Under the pieces are notes generated by a model. The model searched no databases, was not told where the DNA came from, and saw nothing but the letters and a program-made list of their open reading frames with translations. A stretch of DNA of 32,460 nucleotides, taken from an uncultured Pelagibacteraceae bacterium. Its GTDB lineage: Bacteria; Pseudomonadota; Alphaproteobacteria; Pelagibacterales; Pelagibacteraceae. A program made the position numbers and the translations under genes. Position 1 is the first letter of the stretch. Each line of letters opens with the position of its first letter. Shown here piece by piece: positions 9,641 through 18,360 of this stretch. The DNA lies in assembly GCA_902603215.1 (NCBI GenBank), contig CACKTW010000005.1:1-32460 (forward strand). The letters run 5' to 3'.

Positions 9641-10616
9641 TTGATTTCCATTTTTTTATAAATTCTTTAAATTCAATAGATGGATACCCCATAACTTTTG
9701 TATTGTCTGGAATATCTTTTATAACACCACTTCCTCCGCCAATTGAAACATTGTTTCCAATATTTAAGTGTCCAGATATTCCTGCTTGACCACCTATAAC
9801 AACATTATTACCAATGTTTGAACTGCCTGCAAAGCCAACTTGTCCTGCTATCATACAATTTTTTCCAATTTTAACATTATGAGCTATATGAACCTGATTA
9901 TCTATGAAAGTATTTTCGCCAATAATTGTATCAGTCATTGAACCTCTATCAATTGTAGAACCAGATCCCACTTCTGAACCTCGTTTAACTACAACTTTTC
10001 CTATATGAGGAGCTCTAAAATTTTTGTTAGGATCGGGTATAAATCCAAATCCTTTAACTCCAATCTTAACATTATCTTGTAACAAAACATCATTTTCTAA
10101 AATAGAATTTTTTATTGATACAAAAGATCCTATGTGACAATTTTCTCCTATTTGAACATCATGTTCAACAATAGTATTATTTCCAATCACAGTGTTTTTT
10201 CCTATTTGAACATTTTTTCCAACAAGAACATTTTTTCCAAAAACAACGTTTTTGTATTTATTTTTAACTTCATCACTTGGAAGTAAACTGTTATCAAGTG
10301 GATCTATGTCTGAATTTGGATAAAATAATATTCCAACTTTTGCAACTGATAAAAGAACATTTTTTACTAAAATTTTTAAACATTTTTCTGGCAAATATTT
10401 TTCTAATTCTTTTTTTGTAATACATGCTAATGCTTTAGTTTTTTTTGCTTCAGATTTATATTTTAAAGAATGAAAAAAAGTAATATCTTTAATACTTGCG
10501 GATGATAAATCTCTTATATCATCAATTTTTATTGATTCTGAATGCTTAGAATCACTATTTTCACAAATATTAGAAACCTTTTTTAAGGTGTGAGGACCTT
10601 TTTTTTCAAAAAACAT
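9633..10616 (-). CDS. lpxD: UDP-3-O-acylglucosamine N-acyltransferase
   Basis: Left-handed beta-helix hexapeptide repeats, GFGFIPD, STIDRGSMTDTIIGENTFIDNQVHIAHNVKIGKNCMIAGQVGFAGS. Confidence 0.96.
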   Translation of the reverse strand: MFFEKKGPHTLKKVSNICENSDSKHSESIKIDDIRDLSSASIKDITFFHSLKYKSEAKKTKALACITKKELEKYLPEKCLKILVKNVLLSVAKVGILFYPNSDIDPLDNSLLPSDEVKNKYKNVVFGKNVLVGKNVQIGKNTVIGNNTIVEHDVQIGENCHIGSFVSIKNSILENDVLLQDNVKIGVKGFGFIPDPNKNFRAPHIGKVVVKRGSEVGSGSTIDRGSMTDTIIGENTFIDNQVHIAHNVKIGKNCMIAGQVGFAGSSNIGNNVVIGGQAGISGHLNIGNNVSIGGGSGVIKDIPDNTKVMGYPSIEFKEFIKKWKSNE

Positions 10617-10631
10617 AATACTGAATTATTT

Positions 10632-11156
10632 TTAATTTAACTTTAAAGAAGGCAATTTCTTATTTAATTCTTCAATTATAAATTTTGTTACATCAAGTTC
10701 AGATTTGCCTAGTACAATATTTCTTTTATCTATTATAATAGAAATGCCATTTGTCTCGGAATACTCTGTAAGTACAGGTTGCAGATTTTCTAAAATGTTT
10801 TTTTTTGCATCATTTCTCATTTTGTTTAAAGCATCTAACTTTTTACGTCTGTTCGACTGATATTTTGCTGCTTCTTTTCTAAGTTCTATAATTTTTTTAT
10901 CGTATTCTTCTTTTTTCATAACATTTTTCTTCGATAAAATATCTTTTTCCTTACTTTTTAATTTTTCTTCAACAGATTTAAAATTTTTTATATTTTCTTT
11001 ATGAACTTTTTGCAATTTTTTTTGAATAGAAGATCCTGCTTTGCTTTCATTTAATACTTTATCCATATCTACATAAGCTATTTTTATTTCTGCCTGCACA
11101 TTATTAATCCCAAAGATTAAAAATGTAATTACAAAAAATTTTACCAAATATTTCAT
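10632..11156 (-). CDS. OmpH/Skp-family periplasmic chaperone
   Basis: Signal peptide (MKYLVKFFVITFLIFGINNVQAE), IAYVDMDKVLNESKAGSSIQKKL, coiled-coil Lys/Glu-rich middle; between bamA and lpxD as expected for skp. Confidence 0.88.
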   Translation of the reverse strand: MKYLVKFFVITFLIFGINNVQAEIKIAYVDMDKVLNESKAGSSIQKKLQKVHKENIKNFKSVEEKLKSKEKDILSKKNVMKKEEYDKKIIELRKEAAKYQSNRRKKLDALNKMRNDAKKNILENLQPVLTEYSETNGISIIIDKRNIVLGKSELDVTKFIIEELNKKLPSLKLN

Positions 11157-13399
11157 TAAAATGTGGTACCTATATTAAATCTAAAAGATTCGGTACTATC
11201 AGTTTCTGCTTTAGATATGTTTTGAGAAAATGAAAAACTTAAAGGACCTATTGGGGTGTACCAATTAGCGTTGACTCCAAAAGCTGATCTTAGTTTGTTT
11301 GAATCATCGCTTCCACTACCTCTATAATCTACCCCCCATACATTCCCCGCATTTATAAATAAGCTTATATCTGTGTTAGTAGAATTTGGTAATAATTTTG
11401 GAAGAGTTGCGTTTACATCTACTGAGCTTGCGTAATTGCCTCCAATGTGATCATTTCCTTCTACTGGCCCTATTTTTCCAGTTTGAAAACCTATTAAATA
11501 TCTTGATGGTATTCCTACTCTTCTTGAAATTTTAACATCATCTGAGCTACTAACTGTGTTAACTGCTTTCCCATAAAATCTTGTTTTAAGAGTTAAATTT
11601 TCACTAGGGCTATAATAATTTCTGAAGTTAATTCCATTAGTTATTGAGCTTGTTTCAGACATTAATGGCAAAGTTTGGCTAAAAGATAAACGATAACCAT
11701 CAGTTGTTTGAAACTTTTGATTTCTTTTATCTTGAATAATTGAATAAACAAAATCACTTTCAAAAGCTGTGCCATCTTGTTTTCTTAAAGTGCTCGATGC
11801 GTCAGTAGAAGTATCTAGAGTTTCGTAATATGTTGATATTGATGGAGAAATAAAAACATCTTCGTATTGTTCAAATTGTGTTCCAAGATTAAATCCCGTT
11901 TTTGTTGCATCATAACCAAACTCTTCCATTTTAGTTATTTTTGTACTTTGTACAGTAGTAATCAGTGAATTACCTGAATAATTATAATTTGGGTTAACTA
12001 CTGAAAACTCACCTCTTAAAGCAGTTTCTGTAACTGACAGACTTGCTGTCAACTGAGAACCTGTTCCTAAAAAATTATTCTCACTTACTCCAAAAGCAAT
12101 GGAACCACCATCTGATCCTATTCCCGCTCCTGCGGAAATTTCACCAGTTGGTTTTTCTTCAACTTCAATTTCAATTATTCTGCGATCTTTTGATGAACCC
12201 ATTTTAGTTTCATGCTTTACTTCTCCAAAAATATTTCGTGATTTAATATTATTTATTGATTTAGCTAATAACAATTCACTGAATGGATCTCCTTCATCGA
12301 TTACCATTTCACTTCTAATTACATTATCTCTAGTAATGGTATTGCCAAAAATATTAACTCTTTCAACAAATAGTTTTGGCCCTTCGTTAATTCTAATATC
12401 AATATCTAATTTTTTACCTTTCAGAGTTTCTGATATTGAAGTTTCTATAAATTGTAATTCTTTTACTGCTGACAAAGATTCTATTTTATCAATTATTTTT
12501 TTTAATTTTGCCGGAGAATAATATTTTGATTCTAATTTTTTTAAATTAGGAATTATTTCTTTAAAATGATTTTTATCAATATTTTCATTTACTAATAAAT
12601 TTACTTTGTCCACTACAAATCTATTTCCAGAATTTATGTTAAAAGTAAGTATAAAGCCTTCGCCTTGTTCAAAGTAAACATTTGTTGCTAAAACTTTAAC
12701 TTGATAAAATCCTTTACTTTTATAAAAACTTTCTAAAAGTCTTCTATCTAATTCTATTCTTTCTTTATTTAAAAATCTCTTGCTTGAAATAAATTTCCAA
12801 AATTGATCTTCTTCTGAAACAATTATATTTCTTAGCTTGCTATCTTTGTATTTTTTATCACCAATAAAATTTATTTTCGTTATCCTTGCTTTCTCACCTA
12901 AATCTACATCGTAAATTATATTCACGGTATTATTATCCCGCCTATTTATTGAAGCCTCTACTTTAACAAAATAATAACCAGAGTTTCTTAATATTGCTCG
13001 TACTTTTTCAACATCTTTTTCTAAACGACTTTCTACAAAAGAACTTTTTTCTTTAAGCTCTAATAATTCATATATCTTTTCAGTAAATTTTTTAGCTTTA
13101 ACACCATTGACTGTTATGCTTTGAATAATAGGATTTTCTGAAACGCTGATTTTTAAAATTTTTTCTTCAATATTAATTTCAATATTTGAAAAAAAACCCG
13201 TATCATAAAGTTTTATTATAATCTCATTTAATTGTTCAGGAGAATAGTTTTTTTCAATTTCAATATCTCCAAATAATATTATTGTTTCTTTGGATATTCT
13301 TTTATTACCTTCAATTTCAACTTTGTTGATAATTTCTGCGCTCGAAATAGCTAAAAATAAAAAATAAAATACTATTGTAATTAAAAAATTCTTTATCAT
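11156..13399 (-). CDS. bamA: Outer membrane protein assembly factor BamA
   Basis: Signal peptide, POTRA repeats (VEGNKRISKETI, INEGPKLFVERVNIFGNTITRDNVIRSEM), C-terminal beta-barrel with IGGNYASSVDVNATLPKLLP and terminal aromatic FNIGTTF. Confidence 0.96.
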   Translation of the reverse strand: MIKNFLITIVFYFLFLAISSAEIINKVEIEGNKRISKETIILFGDIEIEKNYSPEQLNEIIIKLYDTGFFSNIEINIEEKILKISVSENPIIQSITVNGVKAKKFTEKIYELLELKEKSSFVESRLEKDVEKVRAILRNSGYYFVKVEASINRRDNNTVNIIYDVDLGEKARITKINFIGDKKYKDSKLRNIIVSEEDQFWKFISSKRFLNKERIELDRRLLESFYKSKGFYQVKVLATNVYFEQGEGFILTFNINSGNRFVVDKVNLLVNENIDKNHFKEIIPNLKKLESKYYSPAKLKKIIDKIESLSAVKELQFIETSISETLKGKKLDIDIRINEGPKLFVERVNIFGNTITRDNVIRSEMVIDEGDPFSELLLAKSINNIKSRNIFGEVKHETKMGSSKDRRIIEIEVEEKPTGEISAGAGIGSDGGSIAFGVSENNFLGTGSQLTASLSVTETALRGEFSVVNPNYNYSGNSLITTVQSTKITKMEEFGYDATKTGFNLGTQFEQYEDVFISPSISTYYETLDTSTDASSTLRKQDGTAFESDFVYSIIQDKRNQKFQTTDGYRLSFSQTLPLMSETSSITNGINFRNYYSPSENLTLKTRFYGKAVNTVSSSDDVKISRRVGIPSRYLIGFQTGKIGPVEGNDHIGGNYASSVDVNATLPKLLPNSTNTDISLFINAGNVWGVDYRGSGSDDSNKLRSAFGVNANWYTPIGPLSFSFSQNISKAETDSTESFRFNIGTTF

Positions 13400-13406
13400 G
13401 AAGTCG

Positions 13407-14567
13407 TCATATTACACTTATGTTTCTTGTTTTCAACCTAACCATTTTATCAATGTTATAAATTTCTCTGATGGATAGAGGCTTTTTCGCAATATATTTT
13501 TTAAATTCTTTTAGATTTAAAACTTTATTCAAATAAAGAAGAATTTGATTATAAGATATTTTATTTTTTAAAAAAAGTTCAACCAACACTTCATTGGCAC
13601 TTGTTAAAACAGTATCGTATAAGCTATTTTTTTTTGAAATTTTTTTAATCAATTTAATAGAAGGAAATCTTTTTTTATCTACTTTTAAAAAACTTAGTTG
13701 ATTCAATATTTTGTTGCTTATTTTTTTTGTCTTAATGTTTTTTACTTGAAAATCATATATGGAATTCGAAATAGGAATTTTCATGTCTGTATCATGTAAT
13801 AATATTTTTGTTAAACCATTTTTAAATTTTACAATCGCATGAACATATGATTGTGGGTGTATAAGTATACTATATTTGTTTAAATCAAAATCAAACATTC
13901 TGTAAGCTTCCAGTATTTCAAAAAATTTATTCATTAATGTTGCTGAATTAACAGATATTTTTTTTCCCATTTTCCAATTTGGATGTTTGATGGCATCTTT
14001 TGATTTAACTTTTTTTAAATCAGAAATTTTTTTATTTAAAAAAGGTCCACCTGATGCTGTCAAAATTATTTGATCAATTTCATGATTTTTATGTTTTTGA
14101 GTAAGTTCCCAAATAGAAAAATGTTCAGAGTCAATTGGAATAAATTGTGTCTTATGTTTTTTTAATTCTTTATTAATTAAACTCCACCCGCATATTATGG
14201 ATTCTTTATTTGCAATTCCAATTTTTTTAGAAAATTTAATAGAATCTAAAGTTAATTTTAGGCCAGCTAAACCAGAGATTGCACACATTATATAATCTAC
14301 TTTTCCTTTTAAAATGTGTTTTAAATTAGTTTTATTTGAAAAAACTTTGGTTTTTTTTTTAATAATATTTTTAACTTTTTTTATATAATTTTCATTAACC
14401 TGGATATTTTTTGCATTAAATTCTTTAGCTTGTTTTACAATTTCTTTGTAATTATTGTTTCCTGATATTAATACAACTTCAAAATTTTTTTTATCTTTTT
14501 TAATTATTTCAAGAGTTGATTTTCCTATTGATCCAGTAGATCCTAAGATAGCAATTTTTTTTTTCAT
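13407..14567 (-). CDS. dxr: 1-deoxy-D-xylulose 5-phosphate reductoisomerase
   Basis: IAILGSTGSIGKSTLEII, ANKESIICG, IDSEHFSIW, TASGGPFL, HPNWKMGKKISVNSATLMNKFFEILEA. Confidence 0.96.
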   Translation of the reverse strand: MKKKIAILGSTGSIGKSTLEIIKKDKKNFEVVLISGNNNYKEIVKQAKEFNAKNIQVNENYIKKVKNIIKKKTKVFSNKTNLKHILKGKVDYIMCAISGLAGLKLTLDSIKFSKKIGIANKESIICGWSLINKELKKHKTQFIPIDSEHFSIWELTQKHKNHEIDQIILTASGGPFLNKKISDLKKVKSKDAIKHPNWKMGKKISVNSATLMNKFFEILEAYRMFDFDLNKYSILIHPQSYVHAIVKFKNGLTKILLHDTDMKIPISNSIYDFQVKNIKTKKISNKILNQLSFLKVDKKRFPSIKLIKKISKKNSLYDTVLTSANEVLVELFLKNKISYNQILLYLNKVLNLKEFKKYIAKKPLSIREIYNIDKMVRLKTRNISVI

Positions 14568-15214
14568 TATGGAATAATATTAAAATTATGTAAGAGAAAT
14601 CCAAAAATAATTACAAACATTAAACTATCAATTCGATCAAAAATTCCACCGTGTCCTGGCAAAATCTTTCCTGTATCTTTAATTTTTTCTAATCTTTTAA
14701 AATAAGAAATTATTAAATCTCCTGCTTGGGCAATTAAAGAAAGTATAATAGCAACGAAAAAAAATTTTGGCTCAAACCATTTTATTTCAATATTATATTT
14801 GAGAATATTTTCCATAATAAATAAAGAAAATAATGAAACTATAAATGAACCCAAAACACCTGATAAAGTTTTTCTTGGGCTAATTTTAGTTAGTTTTTTC
14901 CATTTAAATATTTTTCCAAACACATATCCTCCAATATCAGAACAAACGGTAAGAATAATAAACCAAACAAGTAAATAGAATGATTCCCAAGAATTATCTC
15001 TAAGATGGTAAATTGAAAATAAAGCCAAGATCAATGTTAAATCTAAAAATAATATTGTTGTTTTTTTTTTGAAAACTGAAAATAATTCATAATTAGCTAT
15101 AAAAAAAACTAATAGTAAAAAAGATAATAATAAATATCCGCCTTTAAAAACAAAAAAAATTGATAAAGGTAAAACAATCAATGATGTTAAAATTCTTTTT
15201 TGTAAATTTGTCAT
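14567..15214 (-). CDS. cdsA: Phosphatidate cytidylyltransferase
   Basis: Multi-TM protein with SDIGGYVFGK, SPRKTLSG and CTP-transferase signature SYFKRLEKIKDTGKILPGHGGIFDRIDS. Confidence 0.94.
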   Translation of the reverse strand: MTNLQKRILTSLIVLPLSIFFVFKGGYLLLSFLLLVFFIANYELFSVFKKKTTILFLDLTLILALFSIYHLRDNSWESFYLLVWFIILTVCSDIGGYVFGKIFKWKKLTKISPRKTLSGVLGSFIVSLFSLFIMENILKYNIEIKWFEPKFFFVAIILSLIAQAGDLIISYFKRLEKIKDTGKILPGHGGIFDRIDSLMFVIIFGFLLHNFNIIP

Positions 15215-15888
15215 ATTTTTCCAAAATTCCTTTTAATTTTAATAAAATCTTTTAGAATTTTATTAAAATCTTTTTCTTTAAAATCGGGCCACAGTTTATC
15301 TAAAAAAAACATTTCAGTATATGATAATTGCCACAACAAAAAATTACTAAGTCTTTTTTGACCTCCTGTTCTAATAAGAATATCTGGATTTGGTTGAGTA
15401 GATGTATACAAATTTTTTTCAAAATTTCTCATGGTAAGATTGGTATTTTTTTTCAAGATTTTTTTAAAAGCATTTATTATTTCGTATCTAGATCCATAGT
15501 TTAGTGCCAGCTGTACCAAAATTTTTTTATTATTTTTTGTCTTTAACTCTGTGTCATTAATAATATTTTTAATCTTTCTAGGTAGCTTAGATTTATTACC
15601 AATAATTTTAATTTTTATTCCGTTATCAATGACTTTTTTTAGATTTTTAACAAAATATTCTCCAAGAAGATTAAATAAAAAATTAATTTCGTATTGAGGT
15701 CTTTTCCAATTTTCAGATGAAAATGTAAACAAGGTAAGTATTGGTATTTTTTTTTTTATAGATAAAGAAATTATTTTTTCTACAACTTTTAATCCTACTC
15801 TGTGACCAAAATTTCTTGATTTTTTCTTCTTAATTCCCCATCTTCCATTACCATCCATTATTATGGCAATATGATTTACCGGGTTCAT
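15211..15888 (-). CDS. uppS: Undecaprenyl diphosphate synthase
   Basis: HIAIIMDGNGRWGIKK, GHRVGLKVVEKII, LTLFTFSSENWKRP, LALNYGSRYEI, PDILIRTGGQKRLSNFLLWQLSYTEMFF. Confidence 0.97.
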   Translation of the reverse strand: MNPVNHIAIIMDGNGRWGIKKKKSRNFGHRVGLKVVEKIISLSIKKKIPILTLFTFSSENWKRPQYEINFLFNLLGEYFVKNLKKVIDNGIKIKIIGNKSKLPRKIKNIINDTELKTKNNKKILVQLALNYGSRYEIINAFKKILKKNTNLTMRNFEKNLYTSTQPNPDILIRTGGQKRLSNFLLWQLSYTEMFFLDKLWPDFKEKDFNKILKDFIKIKRNFGKI

Positions 15889-16436
15889 ACAGTCATAATC
15901 TCTTTTTCTTTTTGAATTACCTTTTCATCGATTTTTTTAATTTCGTCATCAGTCATTTTTTGAATATCTTTTTCATATTTTTTATTGTCATCTTCACTTA
16001 TTTCTTTTTTTTTAAGCAAAGACTTTAAGCTATCGTTTCCTTCTCTCCTGACATTTCTAATCGAAACTTTGGATTTTTCCCCAATAACTTTAATCATTTT
16101 TTTTAATTCATTCCTTCTTTCTTCGCTTAAGTCAGGAATGGGTATTCTTATTAGTTGACCATCAACCTGTGGATTTAGTCCTATTTCTGATTTTCTAATT
16201 GATGAATCTATAATTGCTACATTTGTTTGATCCCATACTTGAATATTTAAAACTCTAGGTTCTGGAGCTGTAATTGTTCCCAGTTGATTTATTGGCATTT
16301 TTTGTCCATAGACATCAACCTTAATTATATCAAGCATACTTGCATTAGCTCTTCCAGTTCTAAGAGCTGATAATTCTTTTAAAAAAACCTCGAAGGTTTT
16401 ATTCATTTTTTCTTGATAATTTTTTTTATCAAACAT
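15885..16436 (-). CDS. frr: Ribosome recycling factor
   Basis: LSALRTGRANASMLDIIKVDVYGQKMPINQLGTITAPEPR, IPIPDLSEERRNELKKMI, RNVRREGND. Confidence 0.97.
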   Translation of the reverse strand: MFDKKNYQEKMNKTFEVFLKELSALRTGRANASMLDIIKVDVYGQKMPINQLGTITAPEPRVLNIQVWDQTNVAIIDSSIRKSEIGLNPQVDGQLIRIPIPDLSEERRNELKKMIKVIGEKSKVSIRNVRREGNDSLKSLLKKKEISEDDNKKYEKDIQKMTDDEIKKIDEKVIQKEKEIMTV

Positions 16437-16462
16437 AATTTTAATTTTTTAATATGATAAAT

Positions 16463-17323
16463 TTATTCGCCAAGTTTATATCTTATAAAATCTTTTACAA
16501 CTATTTGCTTATTTGGAGATATTTCAGATATTACATTTTTTACCTTTTTTTTCGGATCCATTACCCAAACTTGATTAAGTAAAGTATTTTCTTGCTTAAA
16601 TTTTTCTATTCGTCCTACAGAAATTTTGTCTATAATTTTTTGATCTTTTCCAGAGTTTTTGAGCTCTTCATTAATAAGATTTTTTTCTTTTTCTAAAATT
16701 TTTGAATCTAAATTATCAACATCAATTGATAAAGGATTGGATGCTGCTACATGCATTGCTAGTTTGTGACCAAATTCTTTTACTTCATTATTATTTTCTG
16801 CATCTAAATTAATTATAACTCCCAGTTTTCCAATGTTAGGTTTGATTGGAGAATGAATATATGAAAAATTTATGCCACCAGTATTATCAAAAAACTTTGA
16901 TCTTCTAATAGTAATTTTTTCACCTATTTTAGAAATCAAAGAAATTAAATTTTCTTCGACTGGTTTTGAATTGGCCATGTTTGTTTTCTTTATTTTTTCT
17001 AAATTACCTTTTTCTTTAAAACAAATTAATGAAAGCTCTTCAGAAAAATTTATGAATTCTTTATTTTTAGCAACAAAATCTGTTTCACAATTAATTTCAA
17101 TAATGGATATTTGATTTTTTTCTTCTTTAATACAAATCAATCCATCGTTTGCAACTCGTTCCAGTTTTTTGCTAGCTTTTGAAATACCTTTTATTCTTAA
17201 ATATTCAATGGATTTTTCTATATCACCTTTATTTTCATTAATTGCATTACTGCAATCTTTAAAACCTGCGCCTGTTAATTCTCTTAATTTTTTGACTTTT
17301 TCTAGATTTGTCTCTCTAGGCAT
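16463..17323 (-). CDS. tsf: Translation elongation factor Ts
   Basis: VKKLRELTGAGFKDCSNAINENKGDIEKSIEYLRIKGISKA, NCETDFVAKN, HVAASNPL. Confidence 0.97.
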   Translation of the reverse strand: MPRETNLEKVKKLRELTGAGFKDCSNAINENKGDIEKSIEYLRIKGISKASKKLERVANDGLICIKEEKNQISIIEINCETDFVAKNKEFINFSEELSLICFKEKGNLEKIKKTNMANSKPVEENLISLISKIGEKITIRRSKFFDNTGGINFSYIHSPIKPNIGKLGVIINLDAENNNEVKEFGHKLAMHVAASNPLSIDVDNLDSKILEKEKNLINEELKNSGKDQKIIDKISVGRIEKFKQENTLLNQVWVMDPKKKVKNVISEISPNKQIVVKDFIRYKLGE

Positions 17324-17333
17324 AAAATATTTA

Positions 17334-18233
17334 TTATTTAGTCTTTTTTTTTGAACTGTCTTGCTTGATCTGTTTGAGTTGCTTGACTTGCTTGATCTGT
17401 TTGGTTTGTTTTGTTGGTTTTGTTTTTATTTCTTTTGTTGGTTTTATTTTTACTTCTTTTGTTGATTTTATTTTTACTTCTTTTGTTGATTTTATTTTTG
17501 TTTCAATTTTTGTTTTATCTTGATCTTTTCCATTAGTATTAACATTAATATTTTTTTGTGCATCTAAAATTGTTTTCTTTAAAAGTTCACAATATAATTC
17601 TATTGCTCTTCGAGCATCATCATTTCCTGGTATTGGATAATCTATATCGCTTGGATCAGAATTGGTATCTACAATTGCAACAATTGGTATTCTTAATTTT
17701 GAAGCCTCTTTAATTGCTAAAGTTTCATAATTTGTATCTATTACAAAGATAAGATTTGGAACACCTTTCATTTCTAAAATTCCGCCTAGAGATCTTTGAA
17801 GTTTATCCCTTTTTATACCCATTTTTAAAATTTCTTTTTTTGTAAAACCTCTATTTTCAGAACTTAAATTTTCTTCAATTTTTTTTAATTTTTTTATTGA
17901 ATTAGAAATAGTGCTAAAATTTGTTAACATTCCACCTAACCATCTATAATTAACATAGTACTGAGATGTTTCTTTTGCTAGTTTAGCAATTGCTTCTGAA
18001 GCCTGCTTTTTTGTAGAAACAAATAATACTTTTCCATTATTTTTGATAACGTCGCTTACTTTTTGTAATGCATTTTTTGTAAGTTCTACTGTTTGTATTA
18101 AATCAATTATATGAATTGAATCTTTTTTACCAAAAATATAAGGTTCCATTTTAGGATTCCATCTAAAGGTTCTGTGACCCAAATGTACTCCTGCTTCCAA
18201 TAATTCTTTGATTGATATCTCTGGTGTGCTCAT
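17334..18233 (-). CDS. rpsB: 30S ribosomal protein S2 with a repetitive Lys-rich C-terminal extension
   Basis: [84 protein letters not shown]; tail [44 protein letters not shown]. Confidence 0.97.
   Translation of the reverse strand: MSTPEISIKELLEAGVHLGHRTFRWNPKMEPYIFGKKDSIHIIDLIQTVELTKNALQKVSDVIKNNGKVLFVSTKKQASEAIAKLAKETSQYYVNYRWLGGMLTNFSTISNSIKKLKKIEENLSSENRGFTKKEILKMGIKRDKLQRSLGGILEMKGVPNLIFVIDTNYETLAIKEASKLRIPIVAIVDTNSDPSDIDYPIPGNDDARRAIELYCELLKKTILDAQKNINVNTNGKDQDKTKIETKIKSTKEVKIKSTKEVKIKPTKEIKTKPTKQTKQIKQVKQLKQIKQDSSKKKTK
17404..17499 (-). repeat. Four imperfect 24-nt tandem repeats in the 3' end of rpsB (plus shorter 9-nt XKQ repeats at about 17355-17403)
   Basis: Units 17404-17427, 17428-17451, 17452-17475, 17476-17499; the last two are identical (ACTTCTTTTGTTGATTTTATTTTT on + strand), encoding KIKSTKEV-like octapeptides. 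Confidence 0.85.
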
Positions 18234-18240
18234 AATTTTT

Positions 18241-18320
18241 TCCGGTTATTCCACCACAGTCTTACCATTTAAGGACCGGCGGTCTTTCGACCAATAACTG
18301 TGTGCGTATTTAGGGTGGTT
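18241..18320 (-). ncRNA. Structured 5' leader of rpsB, candidate S2 autoregulatory element
   Basis: Locally GC-rich island. Minus-strand RNA contains GGUC-GAAA-GACC hairpin (18281-18292), CACAGU/ACUGUG (18297-18302 with 18255-18260), CCAC/GUGG (18315-18318 with 18251-18254), CCGGU/ACCGG (18275-18279 with 18242-18246, next to the SD), and alternative GUUAUU/AAUAAC (18293-18298 with 18245-18250). Confidence 0.75.
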
Positions 18321-18335
18321 TTTACATTTTAATTT

Positions 18336-18360
18336 AAAAAAAAACAACTTTTTTAAAGTT
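18336..18360 (-). terminator. Possible weak Rho-independent terminator at the dnaE 3' end
   Basis: Minus-strand AACTTT-AAA-AAAGTT hairpin followed by G and nine Ts, overlapping the dnaE stop codon. Stem is AT-rich, so weak. Confidence 0.4.

Noticed and set aside
12099-12521. Antisense ORF inside bamA (140 aa)
   Set aside because: Shadow ORF of a strongly supported bamA coding sequence; no independent motif, RBS or domain evidence.
16872-17354. Small + strand ORFs opposite tsf and the rpsB end
   Set aside because: Antisense shadows of tsf/rpsB without domain or start-site support.
17340-17500. Repeats considered as a CRISPR-like or mobile repeat array
   Set aside because: Units are directly contiguous, in frame with rpsB and encode a low-complexity tail; there are no unique spacers.
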